This document shows positions 10,260 through 19,191 of a stretch of 46,083 nt of DNA, piece by piece. The position numbers and the translations under genes were made by a program. How positions within the stretch are numbered: the first letter of the stretch is position 1; each line of letters starts with the position of its first letter. The notes beneath the pieces are model-generated. The model saw only the letters and a list, made by a program, of their open reading frames with translations, made no database searches and was not told the DNA's origin. Origin of the DNA: Pseudomonadota bacterium (GTDB lineage: Bacteria > Pseudomonadota > Gammaproteobacteria > Burkholderiales > Burkholderiaceae_C); NCBI GenBank assembly GCA_022566735.1, contig JADFIG010000009.1, positions 70,483 to 116,565 of the forward strand, given 5' to 3'.

Positions 10260-11351
10260 ATGGACGTGGACATGTTGCTGCCGCCGCTCGTGGCGCTGCC
10301 GCCTTGCGGCGAGGATATGGCGTTTTCCAGCGAGTTCGACCAGATCGCCGAGATGCGCCGGGCCGACGACCCCAGCCTGGACCAGGGCGCCTGGGTGACG
10401 CCCCTCAAGCACGCGGACTGGCCGGGCGTGGTCCGGCTGTGCACCGCGTTGCTGCGCACCCGCACGCGCGACCTGCGCCTGGCCCTGTGGCTCACCGAAG
10501 CGCGGGCCCTGAGCGAAGGCCCTGGCGGGCTGGCCGAGGGGCTGGCGGTCTGTGCGGCCCTGTGCGCACGCCACTGGCCCGAACTCCACCCCCGCCCGGA
10601 AGCGGGCGACATGGAAGAGCGCATCGGCAACATCGCCTGGCTCCTGCAGCGCATCGTGGACATCGCCCCGGCCCTGCCCGTGACGCAAGGGCGCCAGGGC
10701 GAGCGCTTCAGCCTGCGCGACCTGGCCCACGCCCGCCTGCACGACACCCGGACGGTGTCGCAACCCCACCCCGGCACCAGCCAGCCCCTGACGGCAGCGC
10801 AGTTCCACCAGGCCCTGGCCGACTCCCCGGCGGCCCATCTGCGCCTGGTGCTGCGCAGCTTGCGTGACGCAGAAGCCGCCTTGCTGCACTGGCAGACGGT
10901 GGTGGACGCCCACCTCGGGCCGGACGGCCCCAGCTTCGTGGCGGCCCGCGACACCCTGGCCGGGCTCCACCATGGCATGCAAGGTCTGCTGCGCGAACTC
11001 GGCCTGGCGGACGCCGCCGAGGCAGGCTCGGCACCGGAGCCTGACCTGGTGGGGCCTCTCGGCGCCACCCCCAGCGCCTCGGAGGCCGTGCCCCCCTCCC
11101 GGCCCGGCCCGCCGCGCACGCGCGTGGAGGCGCTGCGCCAACTGCGGGAGGTGGCCGCCTACTTCCGCCAGACCGAGCCCCACAGCCCCGTGGCCTACCT
11201 GGCGGACAAGGCCGTCCGATGGGGCGAGATGCCCCTGCACCTGTGGCTGCGCGAGGTCGTCAAGGACGGCGGCGCCATGGCCCACCTCCAGGAGCTGCTG
11301 GGCTTCGGGGAGGGCTTGCCCCCCCAGGCGCCACCGCCCGAACGTTCATGA
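10260..11351 (+). CDS. tssA: Type VI secretion system protein TssA (ImpA N-terminal domain)
   Basis: TssA caps and primes sheath/tube polymerisation at the membrane complex and baseplate. The 363-residue product starts with the ImpA-N region: CGEDMAFSSEFDQIAEMRRA, then LRLALWLTEARALSEG, then WPELHPRP. It ends in a helical region with LREVAAYFRQTEPHSPVAYL, typical of TssA C-termini. The ATG at 10260 has AGGGATGGG just upstream. It is on the strand opposite to the other T6SS genes here and converges on tagN with a 6-bp overlap of the two 3' ends. The tonB operon diverges on its other side. Confidence 0.9.
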   Translation: MDVDMLLPPLVALPPCGEDMAFSSEFDQIAEMRRADDPSLDQGAWVTPLKHADWPGVVRLCTALLRTRTRDLRLALWLTEARALSEGPGGLAEGLAVCAALCARHWPELHPRPEAGDMEERIGNIAWLLQRIVDIAPALPVTQGRQGERFSLRDLAHARLHDTRTVSQPHPGTSQPLTAAQFHQALADSPAAHLRLVLRSLRDAEAALLHWQTVVDAHLGPDGPSFVAARDTLAGLHHGMQGLLRELGLADAAEAGSAPEPDLVGPLGATPSASEAVPPSRPGPPRTRVEALRQLREVAAYFRQTEPHSPVAYLADKAVRWGEMPLHLWLREVVKDGGAMAHLQELLGFGEGLPPQAPPPERS

Positions 11352-12203
11352 ACCGACACGGAACTCGATGCGCCGGTTGCGCGCGCGCCCCGCTTCACTG
11401 GCATTGCTCGCCACGGGCTGGTCGGGCCCCATGCCACTGACGCTGAGGCTGTCGGCAGGCACGCCGCGGGCCACCAGCAAATCCCGCACTGCCTGGGCGC
11501 GTGCCAGCGACAGGCTGACGTTGGCCGCACGCCCACCCAGCGCATCGGTGTGACCGATCAGGGCGACCCGCGGTGCACGCACCTGGCGCAGGGCCTGGGC
11601 CATCTCATGGACGATCAGCACCCCCGCCGGGCGCAGCACCGCGCTGCCCGGCTCGAACTCGATGCTGCGGTTGGCCAGCGCCTGGTCGACCGTGGACTGC
11701 GCTGCGGCCACCACCCGCAAGCCATGGCGCACGCTGTAGCTGGGGTTGAGCGCCTGCGCCATGTCGGCCACCAGCTGCTGGCGCTGAGCCTCCTGATCCA
11801 CCTCGCCTTGCAACAGCACCGTCTGTCCCTGCACGCGCAGCTGCCCGTGGCGGACCTGCCTGAGACTCGGCGACAACAGCTGGCCCACATGCTGCGCCCA
11901 GTGGGGAGGGGCCACCACAGGCCCCACCGCCAGCTGATCCACCACCCGATCGGCGCCATAGATCTCGCGCAGCCGCGCCACCAGCGCCACGCGGGTGGCC
12001 TCGTCGCCCACGGTGCCCGAGACCACCACGGCGGGCACGCCCGCCGCGCCCTGCGCGACCACGGCCTCCGCGGCACTGGCTCGGCCCGTGCACAGCTGCG
12101 CCATGGCCGCCACGGCGAGCACCCGCAGGGCCCGGCCTGCCCACGTGCCGCCGGTGAGCGGGCTCATCCCTCGCATCCCATTCATCTCGCTCATGCCACG
12201 CAT
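11346..12203 (-). CDS. T6SS-associated OmpA-domain protein (TagN-like)
   Basis: The 285-residue predicted secreted protein has an N-terminal hydrophobic stretch ending in an Ala-rich cleavage-like site (GRASAAEA). Two BON-like segments follow (about 45-110 and 110-160), then a C-terminal OmpA/peptidoglycan-binding domain with SIEFEPGSAVL, VALIGHTDALG, NVSLSLARAQAVRDLL and RARNRRIEF. The D and R of the last motifs are the usual diaminopimelate contacts. In T6SS loci such proteins anchor the trans-envelope complex to peptidoglycan. The ATG at 12203 follows a GGGGGAGAG ribosome site; a GTG at 12227 and internal ATGs are alternatives. It lies 45 bp after tagF. Confidence 0.85.
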   Translation of the reverse strand: MRGMSEMNGMRGMSPLTGGTWAGRALRVLAVAAMAQLCTGRASAAEAVVAQGAAGVPAVVVSGTVGDEATRVALVARLREIYGADRVVDQLAVGPVVAPPHWAQHVGQLLSPSLRQVRHGQLRVQGQTVLLQGEVDQEAQRQQLVADMAQALNPSYSVRHGLRVVAAAQSTVDQALANRSIEFEPGSAVLRPAGVLIVHEMAQALRQVRAPRVALIGHTDALGGRAANVSLSLARAQAVRDLLVARGVPADSLSVSGMGPDQPVASNASEAGRARNRRIEFRVGS

Positions 12204-12248
12204 CTCTCCCCCCTGTCCTGATCGCACACGCCCGCATCCCTGCCACCC

Positions 12249-13244
12249 TCAGCCTCCCAGAAGCACTTCCTGGCTGGTGCGCATGGCCTGCCACAGCGAC
12301 AGGTCCGGGTCCGACAAATAGGTCGACAGGCTGCGCAAGCCGCGGTCCTGCGCCACCTCGGCCTCGACCCAGTCCGCCTCCTCCAGGCCGACGCCTTCGC
12401 GCCCCGATGCCTGTGGGTCGATGACGGCCTCCAGCGTGAGCGCCGAAGCTCCATGGAAGCCCATCAACAGCTGGGGGGCCCCGCGGTGCAAGTCCAGGAA
12501 CAGCGCCAACTCGACCTCGTGGTGCTGGAAGAAGCCCATCACGAGCAGCAACCACCAGGCCCCGACCTGGGCTTGCCACATGGGCTCGACCACCAGGGGC
12601 AGGCGCAGCACGCGACGCAGGCGGTCGCTGCCATGGATGAGCGCAGGCTGCAGCAACAGGCCCAGGGCAAGCACGGCCTGCCGCAGGGACAAGCGGGTGC
12701 CGCTGGCCGCCAGCATCTGCTCCAGGCTGGAGAGGGTGTGGGTGTCCAGGAAGGTCAGCAGCTCGGCGCGCGCCCGCTCTGCGGACATCGCCTGCACCCG
12801 GGTGGCTTGCAGACAGTCTTGCGCGTCGGCATGTCCGGCCGCTGCCTGCGCACCCTGCCCGGCCCGCGCCAGCTCGGCCCAGACCCCGGCCAGCATCATC
12901 GGCGCCAGCACCGCGGCATCCCGTGGTTGCGGCCAGGCGAACACCGCCGCGGTGATGAAGGGATAGCGTCGGCCCGAACTGTCCCGGCTGGCCTGCCAAT
13001 GCCCGGCCATGGCCACCTTGCTGCCGGTGCCCAGGATGGCGAACGGCAACTCGGGGGCGGCGTCGTAGACCAGCTTCCAGCGGGCATCGGCGGCAAGGCG
13101 CTCCAGCGTGCGGGACTGCCACAGGTCGAGGTCGTTGACGAGCTGGGCATGTGGCGCGCTGCGCACGAAGTCGCCGCGCGAAGGCAGCTTGCCGAAGTAG
13201 AGCAACTCCCCGTCCTGCGGTGCAGAAGCCATCTGGATGCTCAT
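12249..13244 (-). CDS. tagF: T6SS-associated protein TagF (ImpM/SciT family)
   Basis: The 331-residue protein has the TagF signature at its start: YFGKLPSRGDFVR, then LDLWQSRTLERL, and RRYPFITAAVF around residue 92. TagF proteins act as post-translational negative regulators of T6SS assembly, in some species together with or fused to PppA. A C-terminal extension of roughly 150 residues beyond the core is present and I do not recognise it. Its ATG overlaps the tssM stop by four bases (ATGA), a strong sign of coupled translation. Confidence 0.9.
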   Translation of the reverse strand: MSIQMASAPQDGELLYFGKLPSRGDFVRSAPHAQLVNDLDLWQSRTLERLAADARWKLVYDAAPELPFAILGTGSKVAMAGHWQASRDSSGRRYPFITAAVFAWPQPRDAAVLAPMMLAGVWAELARAGQGAQAAAGHADAQDCLQATRVQAMSAERARAELLTFLDTHTLSSLEQMLAASGTRLSLRQAVLALGLLLQPALIHGSDRLRRVLRLPLVVEPMWQAQVGAWWLLLVMGFFQHHEVELALFLDLHRGAPQLLMGFHGASALTLEAVIDPQASGREGVGLEEADWVEAEVAQDRGLRSLSTYLSDPDLSLWQAMRTSQEVLLGG

Positions 13245-16200
13245 CGCACGGCCCCCTGGGGCACCGCGGCATCGTCCTCTCCCGCCACGATGGCGGGCAG
13301 GGTCACGGCCCGCATGCCTGCGCCCGCGCCGCCATGCGCTGCGGCGCCCATGCCGACGGCATCGCCATCTGTCACGCTGGCACTGTTGGAGATCACGCGC
13401 AGCTGCACCGTCACCGCCACATCGCCCCGCGGCCAGCTCAGCTCGAACACCTGCCCATCGAGCTTGCGTCGCCGTGCCGACTGGATCATCTTCTCCAGGC
13501 CGAAACGCCCCGCCTCATGGAAGAAGCCCACGCCGCGGCCATCGAAGGTGACGCCACTGACCTTCACCCCCTGCAAGCCCGGCCCCGGCCACACGAAAGG
13601 CACCCAACCGGCACGGCCTTGCCGGTAGCGCAGCACCTGGCCGTCGATGTCCAGGGTGTATTCGGTGAGGCCCGGCGACGGCAGCGGCAGGATCTGGAAG
13701 GTGGTCTGCATGCCGCCCGAGCTTGCGCCGGATGTACCGATGCTGTCCCCCTGACCACCACCCATGCCTGCGTTCGCGCCACTGGCTGCCCCCGATGGCA
13801 CCCCGCCCAGCGGCGCCATCCAGCCGCCCAGCCCGGCGATGAAATCCGGCCGCAGACGCACCCCCAGGTCGGCCCAGGTGCGGGCACTCAGGCTCCCGCC
13901 GCGACGCAGCACCAGCCCCCCCAGCGATTGCTCGACGAACCGCGCCACCGCGCCTTCGACGCCGAACACCGCGGCCACCTCTGCGGGGCTGGCCTCCAGG
14001 CTGGCGCGGCGGTCATAGGGGTACTTGGTGGCCAGCGTGCGCTGGTAAGGCTCATAGACCTGGGCCATCCAGCTGCGGTTGAGCTCCGCCTCGGTGGGCT
14101 TGACCAGCGCCCCGAAGGCCTGGACCAGCGGGCGCACCAGCAGGGGCCTCAAAGCGTCGCGCTGCGCGTCGCCCAGGCCGGTGAGCAACTGCTCGTCCAC
14201 CAGCTTGAGCGCCTCGGCCAGCTCCCCCTGCCCCTCCAGGGTCTGGTGCATGAACTGCCGCGCCGGCGGACCGGCATCGCCCTGGTTCTTCATCTGATGG
14301 AAGCGCACCCGCACCCCGGACAAGGCGTTCAGGTAGGCTTGGGCCAGGGTGCGCCCGCCATCGCGCGGCACCATCAGGCGGTGGATGCCCGCGAAGCGTT
14401 GCCCGACCACGCCCAGCGGCGCCGCCTGCGTCCCGGCTTCCGCGAGCCGGCCTGTGTCCAGCTTCACTTCGAGGGGCGCGGGGGCCATGCCGAGCACCGT
14501 GGCCTTGAACCAGGCGACCAAGCCGGACTGCCCGGCCGCCAACCCGGCCTGCAGCACGCCCGGGTTGTCCCATCCGGTCTGCTCGTGCACGCTGTGCAGC
14601 AGCTTGCCCAGCGGCGATGCGGTCGGATCGCCCAGGCGGCCCATGCGTTGCACGGCCTGCTCGAAGCCCTGGAAATCCTGCACGCTGATGCCTTGCAGGA
14701 ACTTCTGCCAGGCCTGGGCGTAGTCGGCCTTGTAGAGCTGGGTGAGCGCCTTCTGGATCTGCTGCGGGCTGCCCTCCAGGGTCAGGTCATCGGCCATGGC
14801 GGTCTTGAGCACCCAGTCGGTGGACTGCAAGGTGTGGTGGGCCGCGTCCTCGATGGCCTCTTTGACGTACCCCTCCCAGGCCTGCCGGGTGAAGGCGCCG
14901 GACACGGCCTGGCTGCCGCTGAGCAAGTCGCGGCCGGACTCGCCCAGCAAAGCGGCCACGGTGACTGCGGCATGGCGCGTGGCCGCGCGGGCCTTGATGT
15001 CGGCATAGGCGCGTTCGCGGGCAGGCAAGCCTTTGACGACACGGCGCAGGTTGTCGCGAGACTGGTCCACCAGGGCCGCGTCCAGCGTCAGTTGCGGGAA
15101 GGCCGGATCGCCCATCTGCGTCAGTGCGAACGACAGGATGCGCTCGGCATGCCGCACCATGGCCTCCCGCGGCAGCGCGCCACGGTTGTCGTCCAGCCAC
15201 TCGCGCCAGAAGCGCGTGAGCTGGTCGGCCATGTGGCCAGGCTCCAGGCGCTCACGTTCGCCCAGCATCAGGTAGGCCTTGAGGGCGTTGTAGGCCTCAC
15301 CGACGTCCCGGCGCGAGGCGCTGACATAGGGTGACGCGGTCGCCCCGCCTGCGGCCGCCCCGCCACCACCGGCCGCATCGACCGCATCTGCCGGCGAGGC
15401 CTGTGGCAACAGCTCCGTGGCATGGCGGTTCACCTCCGACAGGTAGGCCTGCATGCCCTGAGCCGAAGGTTGCAGCAGCAGCGCCTGCAAGCCATGGAAA
15501 TACGCTTCCTTCAGGTGGCGCTCGATCGCCTCGCCCTGGTAGAGACCCAGGCCCAGGGTCCAGGCGTGCCCATCGCGCATGCGCTGCACCTGCTCCAGGC
15601 GGTCCTGAAGGATCTCCAGGGCCTCCAGCCGGGACGCCAGGTCCACGCGCTGGTGCTGCACCCGCTGCGCCTTGATCAGGTCCGTCTGGACATCGGCGAC
15701 CAGCGCGCGGTTGCCCAGGTAGGACCAGGTCCAGCCCGACAGCAGCAAGCCCAGCAGCAGCATCCCCCCAGCGAAGCTGGCCAGGCGCAGGCGCATCTTG
15801 CGGCGGCTGGTGTACTGCTGCACCAGCAGGCGGTCGGCAAAGATCACGCGCGAGAACAGCTCCTTGAGGAAGAAGCCCCCCGTCGAATACACCGCCGCGG
15901 CCGTGCCCGCCTGCAGTTGCACGCCGAACTGCTCGGCCACGCGGCGGCTGGCACGGCTGGTGGACTGGCCCTCCTGCACTGCGCTGGTGAAATAGAAGCC
16001 GCGGAACACCGGACGGAACTGGTAGGGGTTGTCCTCGAAGAGCGTGTGCAAGAAGGTGCGCAGGGTGGGCCGCAGCGCCGCGAACTCCAGCGGGAAGGTC
16101 AGCACACCGGGTGGCAGTTGCTCGCCGCGGTGCAAGGTCATGCGCGCCACCGAAGCGTCCTTCAAGCCCTGGCAGAGGGCGTCCATGTGCTGGTCGAACA

Positions 16201-17098
16201 GCGTCGCGGCATCGGCAGGCGACGCGACCTCGCAGGCCAGCGTCGCGCCCCAGACCTTGTCACGCTCGGCACGGTCACGGTCCTCGAAGAAGTCCACGAA
16301 GCCCGCGATCAGGTCGGCCTTGGTGAACACCACGTAGACCGGCACGAACACCTCCAGGTGTTCCGTCAGCTCCTGCACGCGCTGGCGCAGCTTGCGTGCC
16401 AGCTCGATGCCCGCGTCCGACGATTGGTGCAGCAGTTCGGCGATGCTGACGGCGATGATGACGCCATTGAGCGGCGCCCTCGGGCGGTGGGTTTTCAGCA
16501 GCTTGAGGAAACCCAGCCACTCGCGGTGGTCCTCCTCGTGGACGGCATAGCGACCGGCCGTGTCCAGCAGGATGCCTTCGGTGGTGAAGTACCAGTCGCA
16601 ATGGCGCGTGCCGCCGATGCCCTGGACGATGGGGTCGGTGTTCTCGGCGAAGGGGAAGGTCAGGCCGGACTTGACGATGGCCGAGCTCTTGCCCGCCGTC
16701 GGGTTGCCGATGATGGCGTACCAGGGCAGTGCATAGAGTGCCGCGGTGCCGGAGGTGTCGCCCAGGCGGGAGGTCTTGATGCGCTTGACGGCCTCGGCCA
16801 TGCGGGCGCGCAAGGCCGCCGCCTCATCGCCCCGACCGGCACGCGCAGCCCGCTGCACCGCCTGCTGGGCATCGGCGTCGAGGGCCTGCGCCAGGGCCTG
16901 TCCGGCGTGTCGCAGCTGCCGCCGACGCCACCACCAGACCCCCAGCCAGGCCAGGCCCAGGAACACCGCCACACCCAGCGACCAGGCCAGGCCGACCTGC
17001 AAGGCGTCTGCGCCCAGCCACAACATCAGCAGCAGCGCGGACACACCGAGCACAGCGAGGGTCCGGGGGTGGAGGAGGAACAGCCAGAGTCCTTGCAT
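13241..17098 (-). CDS. tssM: T6SS inner-membrane protein TssM (IcmF family)
   Basis: TssM spans the inner membrane and periplasm and, with TssL and TssJ, forms the T6SS docking complex. The 1285-residue length is normal. Two N-terminal TM segments (about 10-28 and 32-52) are followed by a cytoplasmic NTPase-like domain with an intact Walker A, GNPTAGKSS, near residue 130, and the conserved WYFTTEGILLDTAGRY stretch. A third TM is near residue 440 and a large periplasmic domain reaches the C-terminus. The start at 17098 gives a natural N-terminus. It lies 38 bp after the thiolase-like gene and overlaps tagF. Confidence 0.96.
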   Translation of the reverse strand: MQGLWLFLLHPRTLAVLGVSALLLMLWLGADALQVGLAWSLGVAVFLGLAWLGVWWWRRRQLRHAGQALAQALDADAQQAVQRAARAGRGDEAAALRARMAEAVKRIKTSRLGDTSGTAALYALPWYAIIGNPTAGKSSAIVKSGLTFPFAENTDPIVQGIGGTRHCDWYFTTEGILLDTAGRYAVHEEDHREWLGFLKLLKTHRPRAPLNGVIIAVSIAELLHQSSDAGIELARKLRQRVQELTEHLEVFVPVYVVFTKADLIAGFVDFFEDRDRAERDKVWGATLACEVASPADAATLFDQHMDALCQGLKDASVARMTLHRGEQLPPGVLTFPLEFAALRPTLRTFLHTLFEDNPYQFRPVFRGFYFTSAVQEGQSTSRASRRVAEQFGVQLQAGTAAAVYSTGGFFLKELFSRVIFADRLLVQQYTSRRKMRLRLASFAGGMLLLGLLLSGWTWSYLGNRALVADVQTDLIKAQRVQHQRVDLASRLEALEILQDRLEQVQRMRDGHAWTLGLGLYQGEAIERHLKEAYFHGLQALLLQPSAQGMQAYLSEVNRHATELLPQASPADAVDAAGGGGAAAGGATASPYVSASRRDVGEAYNALKAYLMLGERERLEPGHMADQLTRFWREWLDDNRGALPREAMVRHAERILSFALTQMGDPAFPQLTLDAALVDQSRDNLRRVVKGLPARERAYADIKARAATRHAAVTVAALLGESGRDLLSGSQAVSGAFTRQAWEGYVKEAIEDAAHHTLQSTDWVLKTAMADDLTLEGSPQQIQKALTQLYKADYAQAWQKFLQGISVQDFQGFEQAVQRMGRLGDPTASPLGKLLHSVHEQTGWDNPGVLQAGLAAGQSGLVAWFKATVLGMAPAPLEVKLDTGRLAEAGTQAAPLGVVGQRFAGIHRLMVPRDGGRTLAQAYLNALSGVRVRFHQMKNQGDAGPPARQFMHQTLEGQGELAEALKLVDEQLLTGLGDAQRDALRPLLVRPLVQAFGALVKPTEAELNRSWMAQVYEPYQRTLATKYPYDRRASLEASPAEVAAVFGVEGAVARFVEQSLGGLVLRRGGSLSARTWADLGVRLRPDFIAGLGGWMAPLGGVPSGAASGANAGMGGGQGDSIGTSGASSGGMQTTFQILPLPSPGLTEYTLDIDGQVLRYRQGRAGWVPFVWPGPGLQGVKVSGVTFDGRGVGFFHEAGRFGLEKMIQSARRRKLDGQVFELSWPRGDVAVTVQLRVISNSASVTDGDAVGMGAAAHGGAGAGMRAVTLPAIVAGEDDAAVPQGAVR

Positions 17099-17136
17099 GG
17101 GAGCGTCCAGAGGCGGGTTGCAGGTCAGAGTTCAGC

Positions 17137-18924
17137 TCAGGGGAGCGCGGTGTCTGGCGCCAGGGTGGAGACCGGCTGCGACAGCGCGGAAGGGCTTTCC
17201 AGGGCGATGGCCACGCGCTGCAGCCCGTCCTGCACCATCAGGGCCAGCACCAGCCCCTTGGCCTGCCCATGGCGCAGGGCCGACGAGGCCAGCGCCACAG
17301 GCACCAGGGCGCGGGCCAGGCCCAGCTCGCCACAGGCGTCGCCGACCCGCAGCACCTCGCTCAGGGGGTCGGCCTGAGGGCGCACCTCCAGCAAGGCCTC
17401 GAAGACCTCGGCCGTGCGGCTGGGCCGGTGGTCGCCATCGCTGACGATCAGGCAGCCGGCATCGGCCTGCGGCCCATCCGCCAGACGGCGCAACAGGCCC
17501 TGGAGCGCCTCGCTGCCCACGCGCCCGACCACATCGGCCGAGCGCGTCCGCTGCGCCGCGAGCGGATGCCACATCCGCGGCCCTGGCGGCTCGCATGCGC
17601 CCCCCATGGCATCCCCGGGCGCACACGAGGCCCAGGCCGGGTTGCACAGCAGGAGACCGGCAGCAGCCTCACCGGGGATGCGCCCGCGCTGGTGGTGGCT
17701 GGTGAAGAGCTCGCCATGCGCCTGCCAGCGCAGCACCTGCGCGGCGTCCACCGCAGAGTCCGCGGCCAGCAGCAGCAGGAGTTGCGGCCGGGGCGATGTC
17801 GACCAGCCCTGCCACCGCTCGGGCCACTCGGTCCACAGGGACTCGGGCGCGGCGGCGTCGGGCCGGGACGGGAGCGGCTCGGTGTGCCAGGTGGGCGGAG
17901 GGGCCCCGTGGCGCTCGGTCCAGTCGAGCAAGGCGCCGCACTGGCTGCGCAGCCAGTCGGCGGCATCGGCCCTGACCCGCGGCGGCCAGTGCACAGGCAG
18001 GCACAGGCGCACCTGCAAGTGGGGCACCCGCTCGGCCTCGGCCTGCTGCCTGGCTCGGCGGTCAGGACGGGCCACGCCCGACAGGTGCGCGGGCGCGTCG
18101 GCCGGCAGGCCTCCCCTGGCCGTGGCGGCCCAGCCCCCACCTGCCGTGCCTGCGCCCCCCATGCGATCCTCCTTGCGATCCTCCGTGCGCCCCTCATCGC
18201 CCCCCTCCTCGTCCCCCTCCTCGCCCGGGTCATGCGCCACCCGCCACCCGGGCGCGGCGGGCTCGGTCGGCCCGCCCGGCGACACCGCAGCAAGCGCTGC
18301 CAGCAGCGCCTGCAGGGGGCCTTGCAGCAGCGCCAACGTGCGCAGGACCTCGTCGGGCCAGGCGCTGCCAGCTGTCCCGCCCTGAGCGAGCGCCTGCGCG
18401 GCCACCTGATCGGCGAGGGCCTGCAGCGACTCCGCCAGCTGCCCATCGGGCACGCGGGCGCTGAAAGCCGGCAAGCCATCGGCATCTTCCAGCTGCGGGT
18501 CCAGGGTCGGCCGCACGCGCCCTTCCTGCAAGGCGCGCCAGGCCGACACGGCATCCCCGCCCGCCGACAGGCTGCAGGCCTCTGCCAGCACCGTGGCGAC
18601 GGGCCGGGCCGCTGGCACGACCCCGGCCTCAGGCGGTGGGTGTCCGGCGGGAGCCGAAGCCACGTCGGCGGGCGAAGCGGCAAGCGGCGGGATCAGGCCC
18701 GCGCGCAAGCGGCACACCACCGCCCAGGCCAGCCAGGCCACCGCGGTGACGATCAAGGGCAGCAAGAGGAACTGGCGCACGACGTCCGCCCCGGACACGG
18801 CGTGCGGGGCCTTGCCTTCATGCGGCATGTGGTGCCACTGCCAGAGCGTGAACGCCCACACCGTGGCGACGATCACCAGCCCCAGCCACCCTGCCTTGCG
18901 CGCTCTGGACCTGCCTGAGGACAT
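17137..18924 (-). CDS. Unknown T6SS-locus membrane protein with degenerate thiolase/ketosynthase-like domain
   Basis: I do not know a name for this 595-residue protein. Two N-terminal TM helices are visible (about 12-30 and 50-75), followed by an Ala/Pro/Gly-rich linker with an acidic patch near 230-250. The C-terminal 200 residues carry patterns of the thiolase superfamily seen in beta-ketoacyl synthases: LLLAADSAVDAAQVL (about 385), GRIPGEAAAGLLL (about 415), DGDHRPSRTAEVFEALL (about 493) and GDACGELGLARALVP (about 525), then LVLALMVQDG. I see no catalytic Cys nucleophile or paired His, so it is probably not an active condensing enzyme. It directly precedes tssM, where Acinetobacter keeps asaA; homology to AsaA is not shown. 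ATG 18924 is preferred. Confidence 0.7.
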   Translation of the reverse strand: MSSGRSRARKAGWLGLVIVATVWAFTLWQWHHMPHEGKAPHAVSGADVVRQFLLLPLIVTAVAWLAWAVVCRLRAGLIPPLAASPADVASAPAGHPPPEAGVVPAARPVATVLAEACSLSAGGDAVSAWRALQEGRVRPTLDPQLEDADGLPAFSARVPDGQLAESLQALADQVAAQALAQGGTAGSAWPDEVLRTLALLQGPLQALLAALAAVSPGGPTEPAAPGWRVAHDPGEEGDEEGGDEGRTEDRKEDRMGGAGTAGGGWAATARGGLPADAPAHLSGVARPDRRARQQAEAERVPHLQVRLCLPVHWPPRVRADAADWLRSQCGALLDWTERHGAPPPTWHTEPLPSRPDAAAPESLWTEWPERWQGWSTSPRPQLLLLLAADSAVDAAQVLRWQAHGELFTSHHQRGRIPGEAAAGLLLCNPAWASCAPGDAMGGACEPPGPRMWHPLAAQRTRSADVVGRVGSEALQGLLRRLADGPQADAGCLIVSDGDHRPSRTAEVFEALLEVRPQADPLSEVLRVGDACGELGLARALVPVALASSALRHGQAKGLVLALMVQDGLQRVAIALESPSALSQPVSTLAPDTALP

Positions 18925-19191
18925 GTGTGTGACGCGCAATGGAACGCCCGGCCATGGCAAGGCCCGCAGACCCCGCCGCCGAGCGGACGTCCATCGGTCC
19001 GCGCTCCCTGATTGATGCTTTGTTGGATGTGGGCCTGCCGATCCATGCGGCCGGCAGGCGCAGCGAGTCTACGTGCAGCCCCTGCCGGTGCAGCCCCCCA
19101 CGGAGAGGGGGACGCTGTTACGAGCTGTGTCTCCCGCGGAGCCGCTCACCGGGCCGCTCACCGTGCCTCTGCCGCAGCCCGCCCGCTGCGG

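Noticed and set aside
9337..10867. Gly/Ala/Arg-rich plus-strand frames across tonB
   Set aside because: They mirror the proline-rich codons of TonB on the other strand.
13151..17377. Long plus-strand open frames antisense to tssM
   Set aside because: Low-complexity antisense translations; tssM is unambiguous on minus.
18925..19191. Possible small gene between the thiolase-like and tagX-like genes
   Set aside because: Short frames there lack a ribosome site and any protein-like composition; I see nothing in the stretch.
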